NCBI GenBank assembly: GCA_947175285.1 | Contig: CAMWMM010000356.1 | Coordinates: forward strand, 1-5,588 | Source of the DNA: an uncultured Lachnospiraceae bacterium | GTDB lineage: Bacteria > Bacillota_A > Clostridia > Lachnospirales > Lachnospiraceae | Reading direction: 5' to 3' | DNA: 5,588 nucleotides | Shown here: positions 1 to 5,235 of the stretch, one piece after another | Numbering within the stretch: the first letter of the stretch is position 1 | Layout: the number at the start of each line of letters is the position of its first letter | Program-made: the position numbers and the translations under genes | Notes under the pieces: generated by a model | Databases searched by the model: none | What the model saw: only the letters and a program-made list of their open reading frames with translations | What the model was told of the DNA's origin: nothing

Positions 1-48
1 ATTTGAAATGGTTCAAAAGGAGAAGTTTAGTATAATAATATTTCAAGA

Positions 49-81
49 GAGTAATGAACAGTCAGTTCATTGCTCCCTTTT
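49..81 (+). terminator. Rho-independent terminator of an upstream gene
   Basis: An 11-bp stem (49-59 with 65-75, one G-U pair at 52/72) closes a 5-nt loop and is followed by CC and four T residues. It probably ends a gene lying left of the window. One frame ends with a stop at 33-35, 13 nt before the stem, but too little of it is visible to call a gene. The stem isolates the agr cluster from upstream transcription. Confidence 0.6.
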
Positions 82-96
82 CATATATAGGAAAAA

Positions 97-131
97 GTCG
101 TAATGCGACAAAATGTAGGTCGCAAAGCATT
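97..131. promoter_or_regulatory. Inverted-repeat cluster upstream of the agr-cluster promoter (candidate operator)
   Basis: TGCGAC (104-109) and GTCGCA (119-124) form a perfect 6-bp inverted repeat with a 9-nt spacer. A further GTCG at 97-100 is inverted with respect to CGAC at 106-109, and AATGC/GCATT (102-106/127-131) adds an overlapping outer pair. It ends a few bases before the predicted -35 region, where a regulator would act. The XRE protein encoded just downstream is an obvious candidate ligand, but this is inference from position only. Confidence 0.4.
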
Positions 132-134
132 CTG

Positions 135-161
135 TTTACATATGTCTTGCATTGCTATGAT
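135..161 (+). promoter_or_regulatory. Probable promoter for the XRE-agrA-agrC transcript
   Basis: An extended -10 element, TGC then TATGAT (153-161), is preceded by TTTACA (135-140) as a -35-like hexamer at a short 15-nt spacing. The extended -10 may compensate for this. The -10 is embedded in the palindrome TGCTA-TGAT-TAGCA (153-166), so a protein bound there would block RNA polymerase directly. The start of transcription would be near 168, giving a very short leader before the ribosome site at 174-179. Confidence 0.45.
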
Positions 162-184
162 TAGCATAAAAGCGAGGTGCAAAT

Positions 185-523
185 ATGAGGACAGAGAAAA
201 AGGAAATAAATATACAGATTGGGAAACGACTGCAGATTGCTAGAGAAAACGTTGGATATACGCAGGAAGACTTTGCAGAGGCGCTTGGCGTAAGTGTGGA
301 ACATTACCGAAAACTGGAAAGCGGTGCTTACGGTCTGCAGCCAGAGAAGATGCTAATTTTATATGAAAAGTATAAGATTGATCTGACCGGACTGATTACA
401 GGTGAGAAAAGAAAGCCCTTTGACCTGGAGTTGTTTCTTGCTAACTGCAGCAGGAAAGAACGTGATGAATTCATCGGGCGTACACTTGCATACATGAAGA
501 AGCTGATGACAGGGCAGGAGTAA
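185..523 (+). CDS. XRE-family helix-turn-helix transcriptional regulator
   Basis: This 112-residue protein is probably a cytoplasmic DNA-binding regulator of the agr cluster that follows. A Cro/CI-type helix-turn-helix covers about residues 10-68: helix G13-A19, then Y25-T26-Q27-E28-D29-F30-A31 with L34-G35-V36-S37, and the recognition helix ending Y41-R42-K43-L44-E45-S46-G47. The tail (about 75-112) is charged and helical, and may serve dimerisation or effector sensing; I recognise no domain there. ATG 185 is preceded by GAGGTG at 174-179 with 5 nt spacing. The next gene, the response regulator, starts 57 nt downstream with no terminator between, so cotranscription is likely. Family assignment is strong; role as autoregulator or agr modulator is inferred from position and from the palindromes around its promoter. 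Confidence 0.9.
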   Translation: MRTEKKEINIQIGKRLQIARENVGYTQEDFAEALGVSVEHYRKLESGAYGLQPEKMLILYEKYKIDLTGLITGEKRKPFDLELFLANCSRKERDEFIGRTLAYMKKLMTGQE

Positions 524-532
524 GCCTTTGTC

Positions 533-570
533 CCATATGTATATTTGCTGAATTGGAAATATGTATATGG
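533..570 (+). promoter_or_regulatory. Long hairpin overlapping the agrA ribosome binding site
   Basis: Arms 533-546 (CCATATGTATATTT) and 557-570 (AAATATGTATATGG) can pair over 14 bp, with two adjacent G-U wobbles in the RNA and a 10-nt loop. The 3' arm ends on the first two G of the GGAGG ribosome site (569-573) of the response regulator. Each arm also carries ATATGTATAT, so the same bases form a direct repeat. In RNA it could limit translation or mark a processing point between the XRE gene and agrA; there is no T-run, so it is not a standard terminator. Confidence 0.5.
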
Positions 571-580
571 AGGTGGAATG

Positions 581-1285
581 ATGAAGATAGCAGTCTGTGA
601 CGATGATCCGAGGGCTGTTGACATGTTTGACAGGTATGCAGCAGCAGTTATCGAATATGTAGTTGAGTATGAATTTTATCAAAGTCCCGAAGAGATGCTG
701 GAGGCATATGCAGGGCAGGAATGCGGACCAGACATGTATATTCTTGACATTGAGATGCCGGGAATGGACGGACTTGCTGTGGCGAGGGAAATCCGAAACA
801 GGGATTCCAAGGCATTAATTGTGTTTCTAACCAGTTATACCAAATATATGCCAGACGTGTTTGAGGTGGTGACTTTTGATTACATACAGAAACCGATTAC
901 AGTGGAAAGGTTGCGGATTCTGCTCAAAAAGGCAGAAACCTATCTTGGTATGACAAATCAGAGTTTTTCTTTTAGTTACGGCAGGAGCCGGTACAGTCTT
1001 AAGTTTGACGAAATCCTTTATCTGGAGAAAAAGGGGCGTCAGGCACTTATCCATACAAAAGATACCATATATAAAACCAACATGACAACAAAAGAAATCT
1101 GGGAATACCTTGACAGCAGGATGTTTGCTGCCATACACGGTTCCTTTATTGTGAACCTGAAACATGTGAAGACTGTTTCGAGCGGAACAGTGTGTCTCTC
1201 GGATGGCCAGGAACTTGCTGTCACCAGGGGATACCGTAAGAGCCTTGCAGAAAAACACATGGCATTCGTGCAGGGAGGGATGTGA
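581..1285 (+). CDS. agrA: AgrA-like LytTR response regulator
   Basis: The 234-residue protein is a two-domain response regulator, presumably phosphorylated by the adjacent AgrC-like kinase and then activating agr promoters. The receiver domain (about 1-120) has the acidic pocket D7-D8-D9, the phospho-acceptor D56 in I-L-D-I-E-M-P-G, the switch T84/S85 and K104 in Q-K-P. A LytTR DNA-binding domain follows (about 130-230), with the conserved L-Y-L-E-K-K-G stretch and the H-G-S-F-I-V-N-L motif. ATG 581 is 7 nt from GGAGG (569-573); the in-frame ATG at 578 is only 4 nt away and is less likely. The stop is 1 nt before the kinase start, so translation is probably coupled. The length is typical for AgrA/VirR-type regulators. 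Likely targets are the 21-bp-period repeats at 2588-2623 and 5195-5229. Confidence 0.93.
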   Translation: MKIAVCDDDPRAVDMFDRYAAAVIEYVVEYEFYQSPEEMLEAYAGQECGPDMYILDIEMPGMDGLAVAREIRNRDSKALIVFLTSYTKYMPDVFEVVTFDYIQKPITVERLRILLKKAETYLGMTNQSFSFSYGRSRYSLKFDEILYLEKKGRQALIHTKDTIYKTNMTTKEIWEYLDSRMFAAIHGSFIVNLKHVKTVSSGTVCLSDGQELAVTRGYRKSLAEKHMAFVQGGM

Positions 1286-1286
1286 A

Positions 1287-2582
1287 ATGGTGGAGTACGG
1301 GATTCGGTTTGTAATAAACATTTTTGACCTGTGCATTTACTGGAGGGCGCTGGAAGCTTTTGTAGGGAAACGGAAGACTTCCGTGGAATTTGCTATTGCA
1401 TTGTTAGTAGTGAGTGAGGCAGCCGGGAGCCTGATTAACCAGATGGGTATCAACTGGCTGAATCTGATAGCAATGGCAGTGATATTAGGGCTTTTCATAT
1501 GTCAGTATGAGGAAAAGGCATCGGCAAAAGTCATTATAGTGCTGATGTATATGGGGCTTGTAGCTGTTGCAGAACCGGCAGGATATGTCATTTACACATT
1601 TTTTGAGAAAAACCAGGTAAAGAATGAGGCAATATTATATTATTCTACAGCGTTTGCCATGGAACTGTTCCGGGCGGTCCTGATAGAAGTGTTCTGCCGG
1701 TTCAAAATGGGAAAGAGCCTGCGGATATCTGCAATGCCAAAAGAAGTAGTCTATATGCTGGTCCTTATCCCGATTGCAAGTTTTATGGGCTGTTTCCTGC
1801 TGATCGAGGTGGCACAGGAACTGTTGTCAACACAGACTGCCACATTGTGTATGAGCATTATTTTTACCATCATCATAATGAATTATCTGGTATTCCTGAT
1901 GATAGAAAGATATACAGACATGGCGGAGAAAAGGCATGAGGAGGAAATGGTTCTAAGTGAGACTGCCTACTGGAAGGAGTATTATGCGGATATGGAGCGG
2001 TATCAGGAGCAGATACAGGATATCAAGCACGACATGAAGAACCGGCTTTCAACGCTTTATGATGCCGCAGGGCATGGGGACAGCAGCGTGGTGATGGCGA
2101 CACTAAATCAGATGCTGGATGACATCAGCCTGACAGAAGAGATCATCCATTCAGCAAATCCGGTCTTAAATTCCATACTGAAGATCAAGGCGGCAAAGGC
2201 AAGGGAAAACGGGATAAAAGTCGATATTAAGGCGTTTATTCCAAAGAAAATCGCCATTGAGGCAGGAGACATGGGTGTATTGTATGGAAATTTGCTGGAC
2301 AATGCCATCGAAGCATGCTGTCAGTCAGGACAGGAAGAAAAAATCCTTGATTTTGAGACAAAATATCAGGGCGGTAACCTGCTTATTCTGGTAAGGAATA
2401 GCAAAGTACAGAAAGAAAACAAAGGGTTTGTCACTACTAAATCAGACAAAAGAAAGCATGGCAGGGGCATCCGTACTGTCCGCAGGGTGGCAGAAAAGTA
2501 TGGGGGAACTGTTCTTTTGGAAGATCAGGGTAGTATATTTGAGGCGAAGCTCCTGCTGACAGGGATAGCCCAGTTAGAGTAA
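1287..2582 (+). CDS. agrC: AgrC-like membrane sensor histidine kinase (GHKL ATPase, HPK10 type)
   Basis: This 431-residue protein is the expected receptor for the peptide made by agrD/agrB. The first about 205 residues hold six or seven hydrophobic segments, as in AgrC polytopic sensors. A linker coiled-coil (about 210-245) leads to the H-box I-K-H-D-M-K-N with the phospho-acceptor H248. The GHKL ATPase follows: N-box G-N-L-L-D-N-A-I-E-A (334-343), a T-T-K-S-D-K lid segment, and the G-box H-G-R-G-I (391-395). The classical first D-x-G box is not evident, as is usual for this kinase group. ATG 1287 is chosen over an in-frame ATG at 1203, which lies inside agrA; GGGAGGG at 1273-1279 supplies the ribosome site. 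It is followed by a 102-nt gap holding the agrDB control region, without a terminator. Confidence 0.93.
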   Translation: MVEYGIRFVINIFDLCIYWRALEAFVGKRKTSVEFAIALLVVSEAAGSLINQMGINWLNLIAMAVILGLFICQYEEKASAKVIIVLMYMGLVAVAEPAGYVIYTFFEKNQVKNEAILYYSTAFAMELFRAVLIEVFCRFKMGKSLRISAMPKEVVYMLVLIPIASFMGCFLLIEVAQELLSTQTATLCMSIIFTIIIMNYLVFLMIERYTDMAEKRHEEEMVLSETAYWKEYYADMERYQEQIQDIKHDMKNRLSTLYDAAGHGDSSVVMATLNQMLDDISLTEEIIHSANPVLNSILKIKAAKARENGIKVDIKAFIPKKIAIEAGDMGVLYGNLLDNAIEACCQSGQEEKILDFETKYQGGNLLILVRNSKVQKENKGFVTTKSDKRKHGRGIRTVRRVAEKYGGTVLLEDQGSIFEAKLLLTGIAQLE

Positions 2583-2587
2583 AAAAG

Positions 2588-2623
2588 TGCAACTTATTAC
2601 AGCTAACGTAAGACTTATTACAG
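2588..2623 (+). promoter_or_regulatory. Candidate AgrA (LytTR) operator upstream of agrDB
   Basis: The 11-mer ACTTATTACAG occurs exactly twice, at 2592-2602 and 2613-2623, with a start-to-start spacing of 21 bp, two helical turns. LytTR regulators bind paired direct repeats of about 9-11 bp on one DNA face; for staphylococcal AgrA the known pattern is ACAGTTAAG repeats with a 12-bp gap, also 21 bp apart. The first repeat continues as ACAGCTAAC, 7 of 9 identical to that core. The site sits immediately upstream of the predicted -35 of agrDB, the usual place for an activator. The 35-bp block 2588-2622 recurs at 5195-5229 with three mismatches. Confidence 0.75.
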
Positions 2624-2628
2624 ACAGC

Positions 2629-2656
2629 TTGTATTTTTTGCAGCAGATGGTAGAGT
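2629..2656 (+). promoter_or_regulatory. Predicted agrDB promoter (weak, activator-dependent type)
   Basis: TTGTAT (2629-2634) and TAGAGT (2651-2656) are spaced by 16 nt, with a TG at 2648-2649 making an extended -10. Both hexamers are far from consensus, consistent with need for an activator. The -35 starts 16 nt after the start of the second LytTR repeat, the same offset as at 5236. Expected RNA start is near 2663, leaving a short leader before the AGGAGG at 2672-2677. Confidence 0.5.
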
Positions 2657-2684
2657 GGAAGCATCAAATATAGGAGGTGTTTCC

Positions 2685-2849
2685 ATGAAGAAATGTGGAA
2701 ATATATTGTACGGAGTAAGCGACAGTGTGATGAAAGTGATAGCATTTATGGCACTTGCAGTGACCGGACTTGCAGTAAACCACTGCTGTATGTGGTTTCT
2801 GGGACAGGATGAATTACCAGAAAACGCAAAAAAGCTGAGGAGGTTTTGA
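2685..2849 (+). CDS. agrD: AgrD-like cyclic autoinducer peptide precursor
   Basis: This 54-residue peptide has the three-part AgrD layout. Residues 1-31 are an amphipathic, hydrophobic leader. The core is N32-H33-C34-C35-M36-W37-F38-L39. The acidic, proline-containing tail G40-Q-D-E-L-P45-E-N-A-K-K-L-R-R-F54 resembles the V-P-K-E-L type recognition tail. Placing the AgrB cut six residues before the conserved proline, as in staphylococcal AgrD, leaves C35-M-W-F-L39, exactly the Cys-plus-four needed for a five-residue thiolactone; it matches the C-x-W-F pattern of clostridial signals. Two consecutive cysteines are unusual and leave ring choice open. AGGAGG at 2672-2677 with 7-nt spacing fixes ATG 2685 over an upstream in-frame GTG at 2655. 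The stop lies 2 nt before agrB. The exact exported tail length cannot be read from sequence. Confidence 0.9.
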   Translation: MKKCGNILYGVSDSVMKVIAFMALAVTGLAVNHCCMWFLGQDELPENAKKLRRF

Positions 2850-2851
2850 GC

Positions 2852-3430
2852 ATGTCGGGGTGGCTTAGCCGCCGTATGGTGGAGCGGAATATCATAGGGG
2901 AAGAGGAGCAGGGGATATACCAGTTCGGGGTAAGGAATGGAATTATCATACTGATAAATATTACAACAGCATTCCTGATCGGACTGTTCACAGAGCAGCT
3001 TCTGGTAGTGTGCATATTTACCCTGTCCTTTATGACGCTCCGGAGCTTTACTGGCGGCTATCATTGCGACAGCAGCCTTTTGTGCTATATCAGTTCAAGC
3101 TTTGTGCTGTTTATTCCAGTGAATACGGGTAGTCTGTTTGTCAGAATGTCTGTCATGGTAGTGCTGCTTACACTGGCGGCAGCAGCAGGAATCATAATAG
3201 CATTAAGTCCAATGCACAGTAAGAAACGAAAACTCGACCATGCAGAAAAGAAGCATTTTGGCAGGCGGGCAAGAGTTATAGTAATCCTGCAGGCAGCAGT
3301 GTTTCTTGGGCTGTGGTATCTGGGATATAATGGATATGCTTACGCAGTCTATTCAAGCATCTGCATTATTGCAGTCTTTATGCTGGCAGGAAAAGCCCAG
3401 CTATATTTACAACTTCATATGGAAAAATAG
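2852..3430 (+). CDS. agrB: AgrB-like membrane peptidase (accessory gene regulator B)
   Basis: The 192-residue integral membrane cysteine peptidase should cut the AgrD tail and cyclise the signal, acting in the cytoplasmic membrane. The family signature is clear: R64-S-F-T-G-G-Y-H71 then C78, with the catalytic His and Cys seven residues apart as in staphylococcal AgrB (H77/C84). Hydrophobic segments lie at about 30-47, 50-62, 76-92, 96-120, 145-165 and 168-183, with a basic loop K-K-R-K near 130. The length is close to the usual 185-210. ATG 2852 is 8 nt from GAGGAGG (2837-2843), which lies inside the end of agrD, so translation is coupled; the in-frame TTG at 2846 is too near that site. A terminator begins directly after the stop. 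Confidence 0.95.
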   Translation: MSGWLSRRMVERNIIGEEEQGIYQFGVRNGIIILINITTAFLIGLFTEQLLVVCIFTLSFMTLRSFTGGYHCDSSLLCYISSSFVLFIPVNTGSLFVRMSVMVVLLTLAAAAGIIIALSPMHSKKRKLDHAEKKHFGRRARVIVILQAAVFLGLWYLGYNGYAYAVYSSICIIAVFMLAGKAQLYLQLHMEK

Positions 3431-3470
3431 AAATCCTTTCCGGAACATACAAAACCGAAAGGGATTTTTT
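3431..3470 (+). terminator. Terminator of the agr cluster
   Basis: AAATCC-TTTC-GG (3431-3443, one bulged C) pairs with CC-GAAA-GGATTT (3455-3467, one bulged G) around an 11-nt loop, ending in TTTTTT at 3465-3470. It starts right after the agrB stop and closes the cluster. Confidence 0.8.
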
Positions 3471-3722
3471 GTCGTGGATGCAGCAGATAATTAACTGTAT
3501 AGATTCTTGCACCCCATGGAGGTATAGTAGAGGAATACAAAGAAAAGCCCCCACAGGGGCTTTTGCGCGATTGAAAAGTTTTGGCTGTCCATATTCCGCC
3601 TATGTTACTGGATATGGTAACACAAGCCAAATGGTATGCACAGGTATTGAAAAATAGGGATTCTTAATAATAAAAAATACACAGCTACATAGAAAAACCT
3701 TTTTTCACACCAAAATAAACGA
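3471..3722. other. Gene-free stretch with a strong hairpin and a structured segment
   Basis: No convincing gene is present. A 9-bp perfect hairpin AAAAGCCCC-CACA-GGGGCTTTT lies at 3543-3564 and can end transcription from either side. Next to it, TTTGGCT (3580-3586) and AGCCAAA (3625-3631) enclose a second stem TGTTAC/GTAACA (3603-3608/3617-3622). The nested pairs suggest a structured RNA or a DNA recognition region rather than coding sequence. The last 60 bases (3661-3722) are very A-rich and lie behind the XRE gene that reads leftward; I see no clear terminator for that gene there. Confidence 0.5.
3543..3564. terminator. Bidirectional hairpin terminator
   Basis: A perfect 9-bp stem (3543-3551 with 3556-3564) with a CACA loop has four A at its left foot and four T at its right foot, so it can work on both strands. 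It could back up the agr terminator on the + strand or stop - strand transcription coming from the XRE gene at 3723-3917. The T tract is short, so efficiency is uncertain. Confidence 0.55.
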
Positions 3723-3917
3723 CTAATCGATAAATTTTAGAATATCGTTTGGCGTGCAGTCTATGAGTTTACATAGTTTTTCCACAGTTGCCGTTGAAAT
3801 ATAGCAATTTCTTTTCATGTTGTATATCGTCTTGCCTGCAATTCCGTGTTGAATTAGAAAATATTGCGATATTCCCTTTTCGTCCATAATCTTCCAAAGT
3901 GGCGAATAGTCAATCAT
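3723..3917 (-). CDS. Small XRE/Cro-type DNA-binding protein
   Basis: This 64-residue protein is almost entirely one Cro/CI-type helix-turn-helix domain, of the short kind common on conjugative elements and prophages of Clostridia. Typical marks are the start M-I-D-Y-S-P-L-W, the K14-G-I-S-Q-Y-F-L-I helix, the recognition helix with T30-I-Y-N-M-K-R, and the end T42-A-T-V-E-K-L-C-K-L-I-D-C-T-P-N-D-I-L-K. GGAGGTG at 3930-3924 precedes ATG 3917 by 6 nt, so the in-frame GTG at 3926, which lies inside that ribosome site, is not used. It is divergent from the gene at 4071, and the shared intergenic region holds repeats and a palindrome that are good candidates for its operator. Its role as repressor of both genes is inferred from this layout. 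Confidence 0.88.
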   Translation of the reverse strand: MIDYSPLWKIMDEKGISQYFLIQHGIAGKTIYNMKRNCYISTATVEKLCKLIDCTPNDILKFID

Positions 3918-3972
3918 TTTTATCACCTCCGTCTGCCTATATTATCTCTAAACGGAACGAAATTTTGCAGAC

Positions 3973-4016
3973 CGAAAATTTATGTAGCGAAAATTTATGT
4001 TGCGATAAATATCGCA
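3973..4016. repeat. Tandem 15-bp repeat merging into a perfect palindrome (candidate operator)
   Basis: CGAAAATTTATGTAG (3973-3987) is followed at once by CGAAAATTTATGTTG (3988-4002), one mismatch. Next, TGCGATA-AA-TATCGCA (4001-4016) is a perfect 7-bp inverted repeat with a 2-bp centre. The palindrome lies between the -35 and -10 of the promoter for the gene at 4071. It is the best candidate binding site for the divergent XRE regulator. Confidence 0.65.
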
Positions 4017-4028
4017 TCATGATATAGT
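4000..4028 (+). promoter_or_regulatory. Promoter of the DUF6809-like gene
   Basis: TTGCGA (4000-4005) and TATAGT (4023-4028) are spaced by exactly 17 nt. The palindrome 4001-4016 covers the -35 and most of the spacer, so a bound repressor would exclude RNA polymerase. The RNA start would be near 4035 and the ribosome site AAAGGAG is at 4054-4060. Confidence 0.65.
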
Positions 4029-4070
4029 GGATAGGTAACTAAATACAAACATGAAAGGAGCATTAGCAAG

Positions 4071-4337
4071 ATGGACAATGAGATTTTTGAGATGGTAACA
4101 CAATCCCTGACGGAAGGCAGGATAAGCCGGATAATGAATTGCGATGAGGAGTATGAGGCGGCAAAATTGCATGAAAGGGTAGTACATGATAAACTTATGG
4201 AACTCCTGACCGACCAGCAAAAAGAACTGTTTGATGATTATATAACGGCGGCGAGCGAAACAGATGCCAATGCCGAGCGGATAGTTTACCAGCAGGGCAT
4301 GAAAGATTTGTATGCACTGCTTATGGCATTAGCATAA
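4071..4337 (+). CDS. Small helical protein, DUF6809-like
   Basis: This 88-residue, acidic and all-helical-looking protein has no membrane segment or signal peptide. Its layout (M-D-N start, a conserved-looking D-E-E-Y at 24-27, a long middle helix with L-T-D-Q-Q-K-E-L-F-D-D-Y, and an end with E-R-I-V-Y-Q-Q-G-M-K-D-L-Y) resembles the DUF6809 proteins found in Lachnospiraceae mobile elements. I recognise this from pattern, not from a search, and the function of that family is unknown. AAAGGAG (4054-4060) lies 10 nt before ATG 4071, slightly long. It has its own promoter, an operator-like palindrome, and a strong terminator 3 nt after the stop, so it is a single-gene unit paired with the divergent XRE gene. 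Confidence 0.75.
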   Translation: MDNEIFEMVTQSLTEGRISRIMNCDEEYEAAKLHERVVHDKLMELLTDQQKELFDDYITAASETDANAERIVYQQGMKDLYALLMALA

Positions 4338-4340
4338 CAC

Positions 4341-4365
4341 AAAAGGGCGGATGACCGCCCTTTTT
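4341..4365 (+). terminator. Strong rho-independent terminator
   Basis: A perfect 10-bp stem, AAAAGGGCGG (4341-4350) with CCGCCCTTTT (4355-4364), closes an ATGA loop and runs into five T (4361-4365). It follows the stop at 4335-4337 directly. The A-rich left foot means it may also stop the remnant gene arriving on the other strand. Confidence 0.9.
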
Positions 4366-4371
4366 GTATTG

Positions 4372-4620
4372 TTACTTTGTAACTTTGGTCAATGCCTGTA
4401 ATACAAGCCGTTCCTCTCCTTCAAATATATGGCTATACCGTTTAAGCATAGTCTGTTGTGTGTCTTCGCTTACTTTTTCTATAACAGTGATTGGTACATT
4501 TTTACTAAATCAAGCAAATGCGCTATGTACAAATAAGACTGCTGTGAAATAATTGTTTTTACTGCACAGTCTTTCAAAAAACAGTTTTGTACAGCCGGCG
4601 GAACAGAGCCTATAGAAAAG
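4372..4620 (-). pseudogene. Degraded C-terminus of a tyrosine recombinase (integrase)
   Basis: Read on the - strand, 4504-4372 gives N-V-P-I-T-V-I-E-K then L-K-R-Y-S-H-I-F-E-G-E-E, ending in a stop. This matches the end of phage/ICE tyrosine integrases, where the Y in R-Y-S-H is the nucleophile (codon 4435-4437). The preceding part is in another frame: A-V-K-T-I, then A-H-L-L-D-L-V-K, where intact enzymes read a V-K-x-I-x-I-H-D-x-R-H-S-H-x-x-x-L-L block. One extra A in the run at 4499-4503 would join the two frames. The expected R-H-x-H and L-G-H boxes are missing, there is no N-terminal half and no start signal. It is therefore a decayed fragment. The identification rests on motif memory, not on a search. 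Confidence 0.55.
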
Positions 4621-4690
4621 CTTTGTTTAGTGGCAGGGTGTTCTAAAAATACAATATTCAAAAGGAGTGGAAAACGGATATTTCAGGATT

Positions 4691-4876
4691 TCATTCTGGA
4701 AAAGATGATTCCAATGTTATTTTACCATGGGCTTTCTCGAATTCAGTGATTCGTTTTCTCATAAGAAATTCCACTTCCCTGTTTGCGGAACGTGCATTAT
4801 ATTCCGCGACATAACGGAATTTTTTCAATATTTCATCTTCTACACGAATCGTAAACTTGGACTTTTTCATTATCAT
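4691..4876 (-). CDS. Arc-type ribbon-helix-helix DNA-binding protein
   Basis: The 61-residue protein has the classic ribbon-helix-helix plan: a short basic beta strand K7-F-T-I-R-V12, helix A from about D14 to N27, the turn R29-S-A-N-R-E, and helix B to about K52. The segment V-A-E-Y-N-A-R-S-A-N-R-E with a following F-E-K-A-H-G-K-I closely parallels phage P22 Arc (V-A-E-E-N-G-R-S-V-N-S-E, F-K-K-E-G-R-I). It should act as a dimeric repressor. ATG 4876 follows GGGAG (4890-4886) with 9-nt spacing; a second ATG at 4870 is possible. A TATAAT -10 lies about 35 nt upstream. Next to an integrase remnant it may once have controlled an element's excision or transfer genes, or a toxin-antitoxin pair; no toxin gene is seen beside it. 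Confidence 0.85.
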   Translation of the reverse strand: MIMKKSKFTIRVEDEILKKFRYVAEYNARSANREVEFLMRKRITEFEKAHGKITLESSFPE

Positions 4877-4910
4877 ATAAACCTACTCCCTTTAACAGTT
4901 TTATGGTTAT

Positions 4911-4916
4911 ATTATA
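4911..4916 (-). promoter_or_regulatory. -10 element of the Arc-type gene
   Basis: On the - strand these bases read TATAAT, a perfect -10, 35 nt before ATG 4876. No good -35 is found at 16-18 nt. The -10 forms part of an imperfect inverted repeat TTATA-N7-TATAA (4912-4928) that could be an autoregulatory site for the ribbon-helix-helix protein. Confidence 0.45.
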
Positions 4917-5079
4917 GCGTCAGTATAACAGCAAAAAGCTTGATATTTCAGAGTGCTCTTTTGTACTGTTCATTTCAGTGTATATGTCAGCAGGTTTGTT
5001 AAAAAATCTGTTCTGAAGATGCTGTCTGCACTATCGCCACCATTGGCGGGAGAAATCCAATTGTATATAACTGTATTAT

Positions 5080-5118
5080 AAAAATCCCTTTTGGAGTTTA
5101 TAGCTGGAAGGGATTTTT
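5080..5118. terminator. Bidirectional rho-independent terminator
   Basis: AAAAATCCCTT (5080-5090) and AAGGGATTTTT (5108-5118) form a perfect 11-bp stem with a 17-nt loop; five T sit at the 3' foot on either strand. The 160 bases before it (4917-5079) contain no convincing gene. It insulates the mobile-type genes from the right-hand promoter region. Confidence 0.7.
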
Positions 5119-5194
5119 GGCGATTACGCCAGATGCATTCCAGTTTTCTTGAGCTGCATTTTCAGTCCAAATACTGAACTGACCAGCACATATA

Positions 5195-5229
5195 TGCAAC
5201 TTTTTACAGCCAGCGTAAGACTTATTACA
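5195..5229 (+). promoter_or_regulatory. Second candidate AgrA (LytTR) operator
   Basis: This block matches 2588-2622 at 32 of 35 positions (differences at 5203, 5211 and 5213). The paired repeats ACTTTTTACAG (5199-5209) and ACTTATTACA (5220-5229) keep the 21-bp period, and the sequence between the repeats is also conserved. It lies in the same orientation as the agrDB site and at the identical distance from a -35 element. No coding relationship explains the match, so a shared regulator, the AgrA-like protein, is the simplest reading. Confidence 0.75.
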
Positions 5230-5235
5230 CATTTA

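Noticed and set aside
2..103. An open frame at the left edge
   Set aside because: It passes straight through the terminator hairpin at 49-81 and has no visible start, so it is not credible as a gene end.
1203..1286. N-terminal extension of the kinase from an ATG inside agrA
   Set aside because: It would overlap agrA by 83 nt, whereas ATG 1287 has a GGGAGGG site and begins directly with the first membrane segment.
3415..3630. A 71-codon frame on the - strand over the hairpin region after agrB
   Set aside because: It runs through two terminator hairpins and the end of agrB and has no ribosome site. It vaguely recalls frames annotated in conjugative elements, which probably reflects conserved non-coding DNA.
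4727..5002. A 91-codon + strand frame opposite the Arc-type gene
   Set aside because: It is the complement of a clear ribbon-helix-helix gene, has no ribosome site and a Phe-rich composition typical of such shadows.
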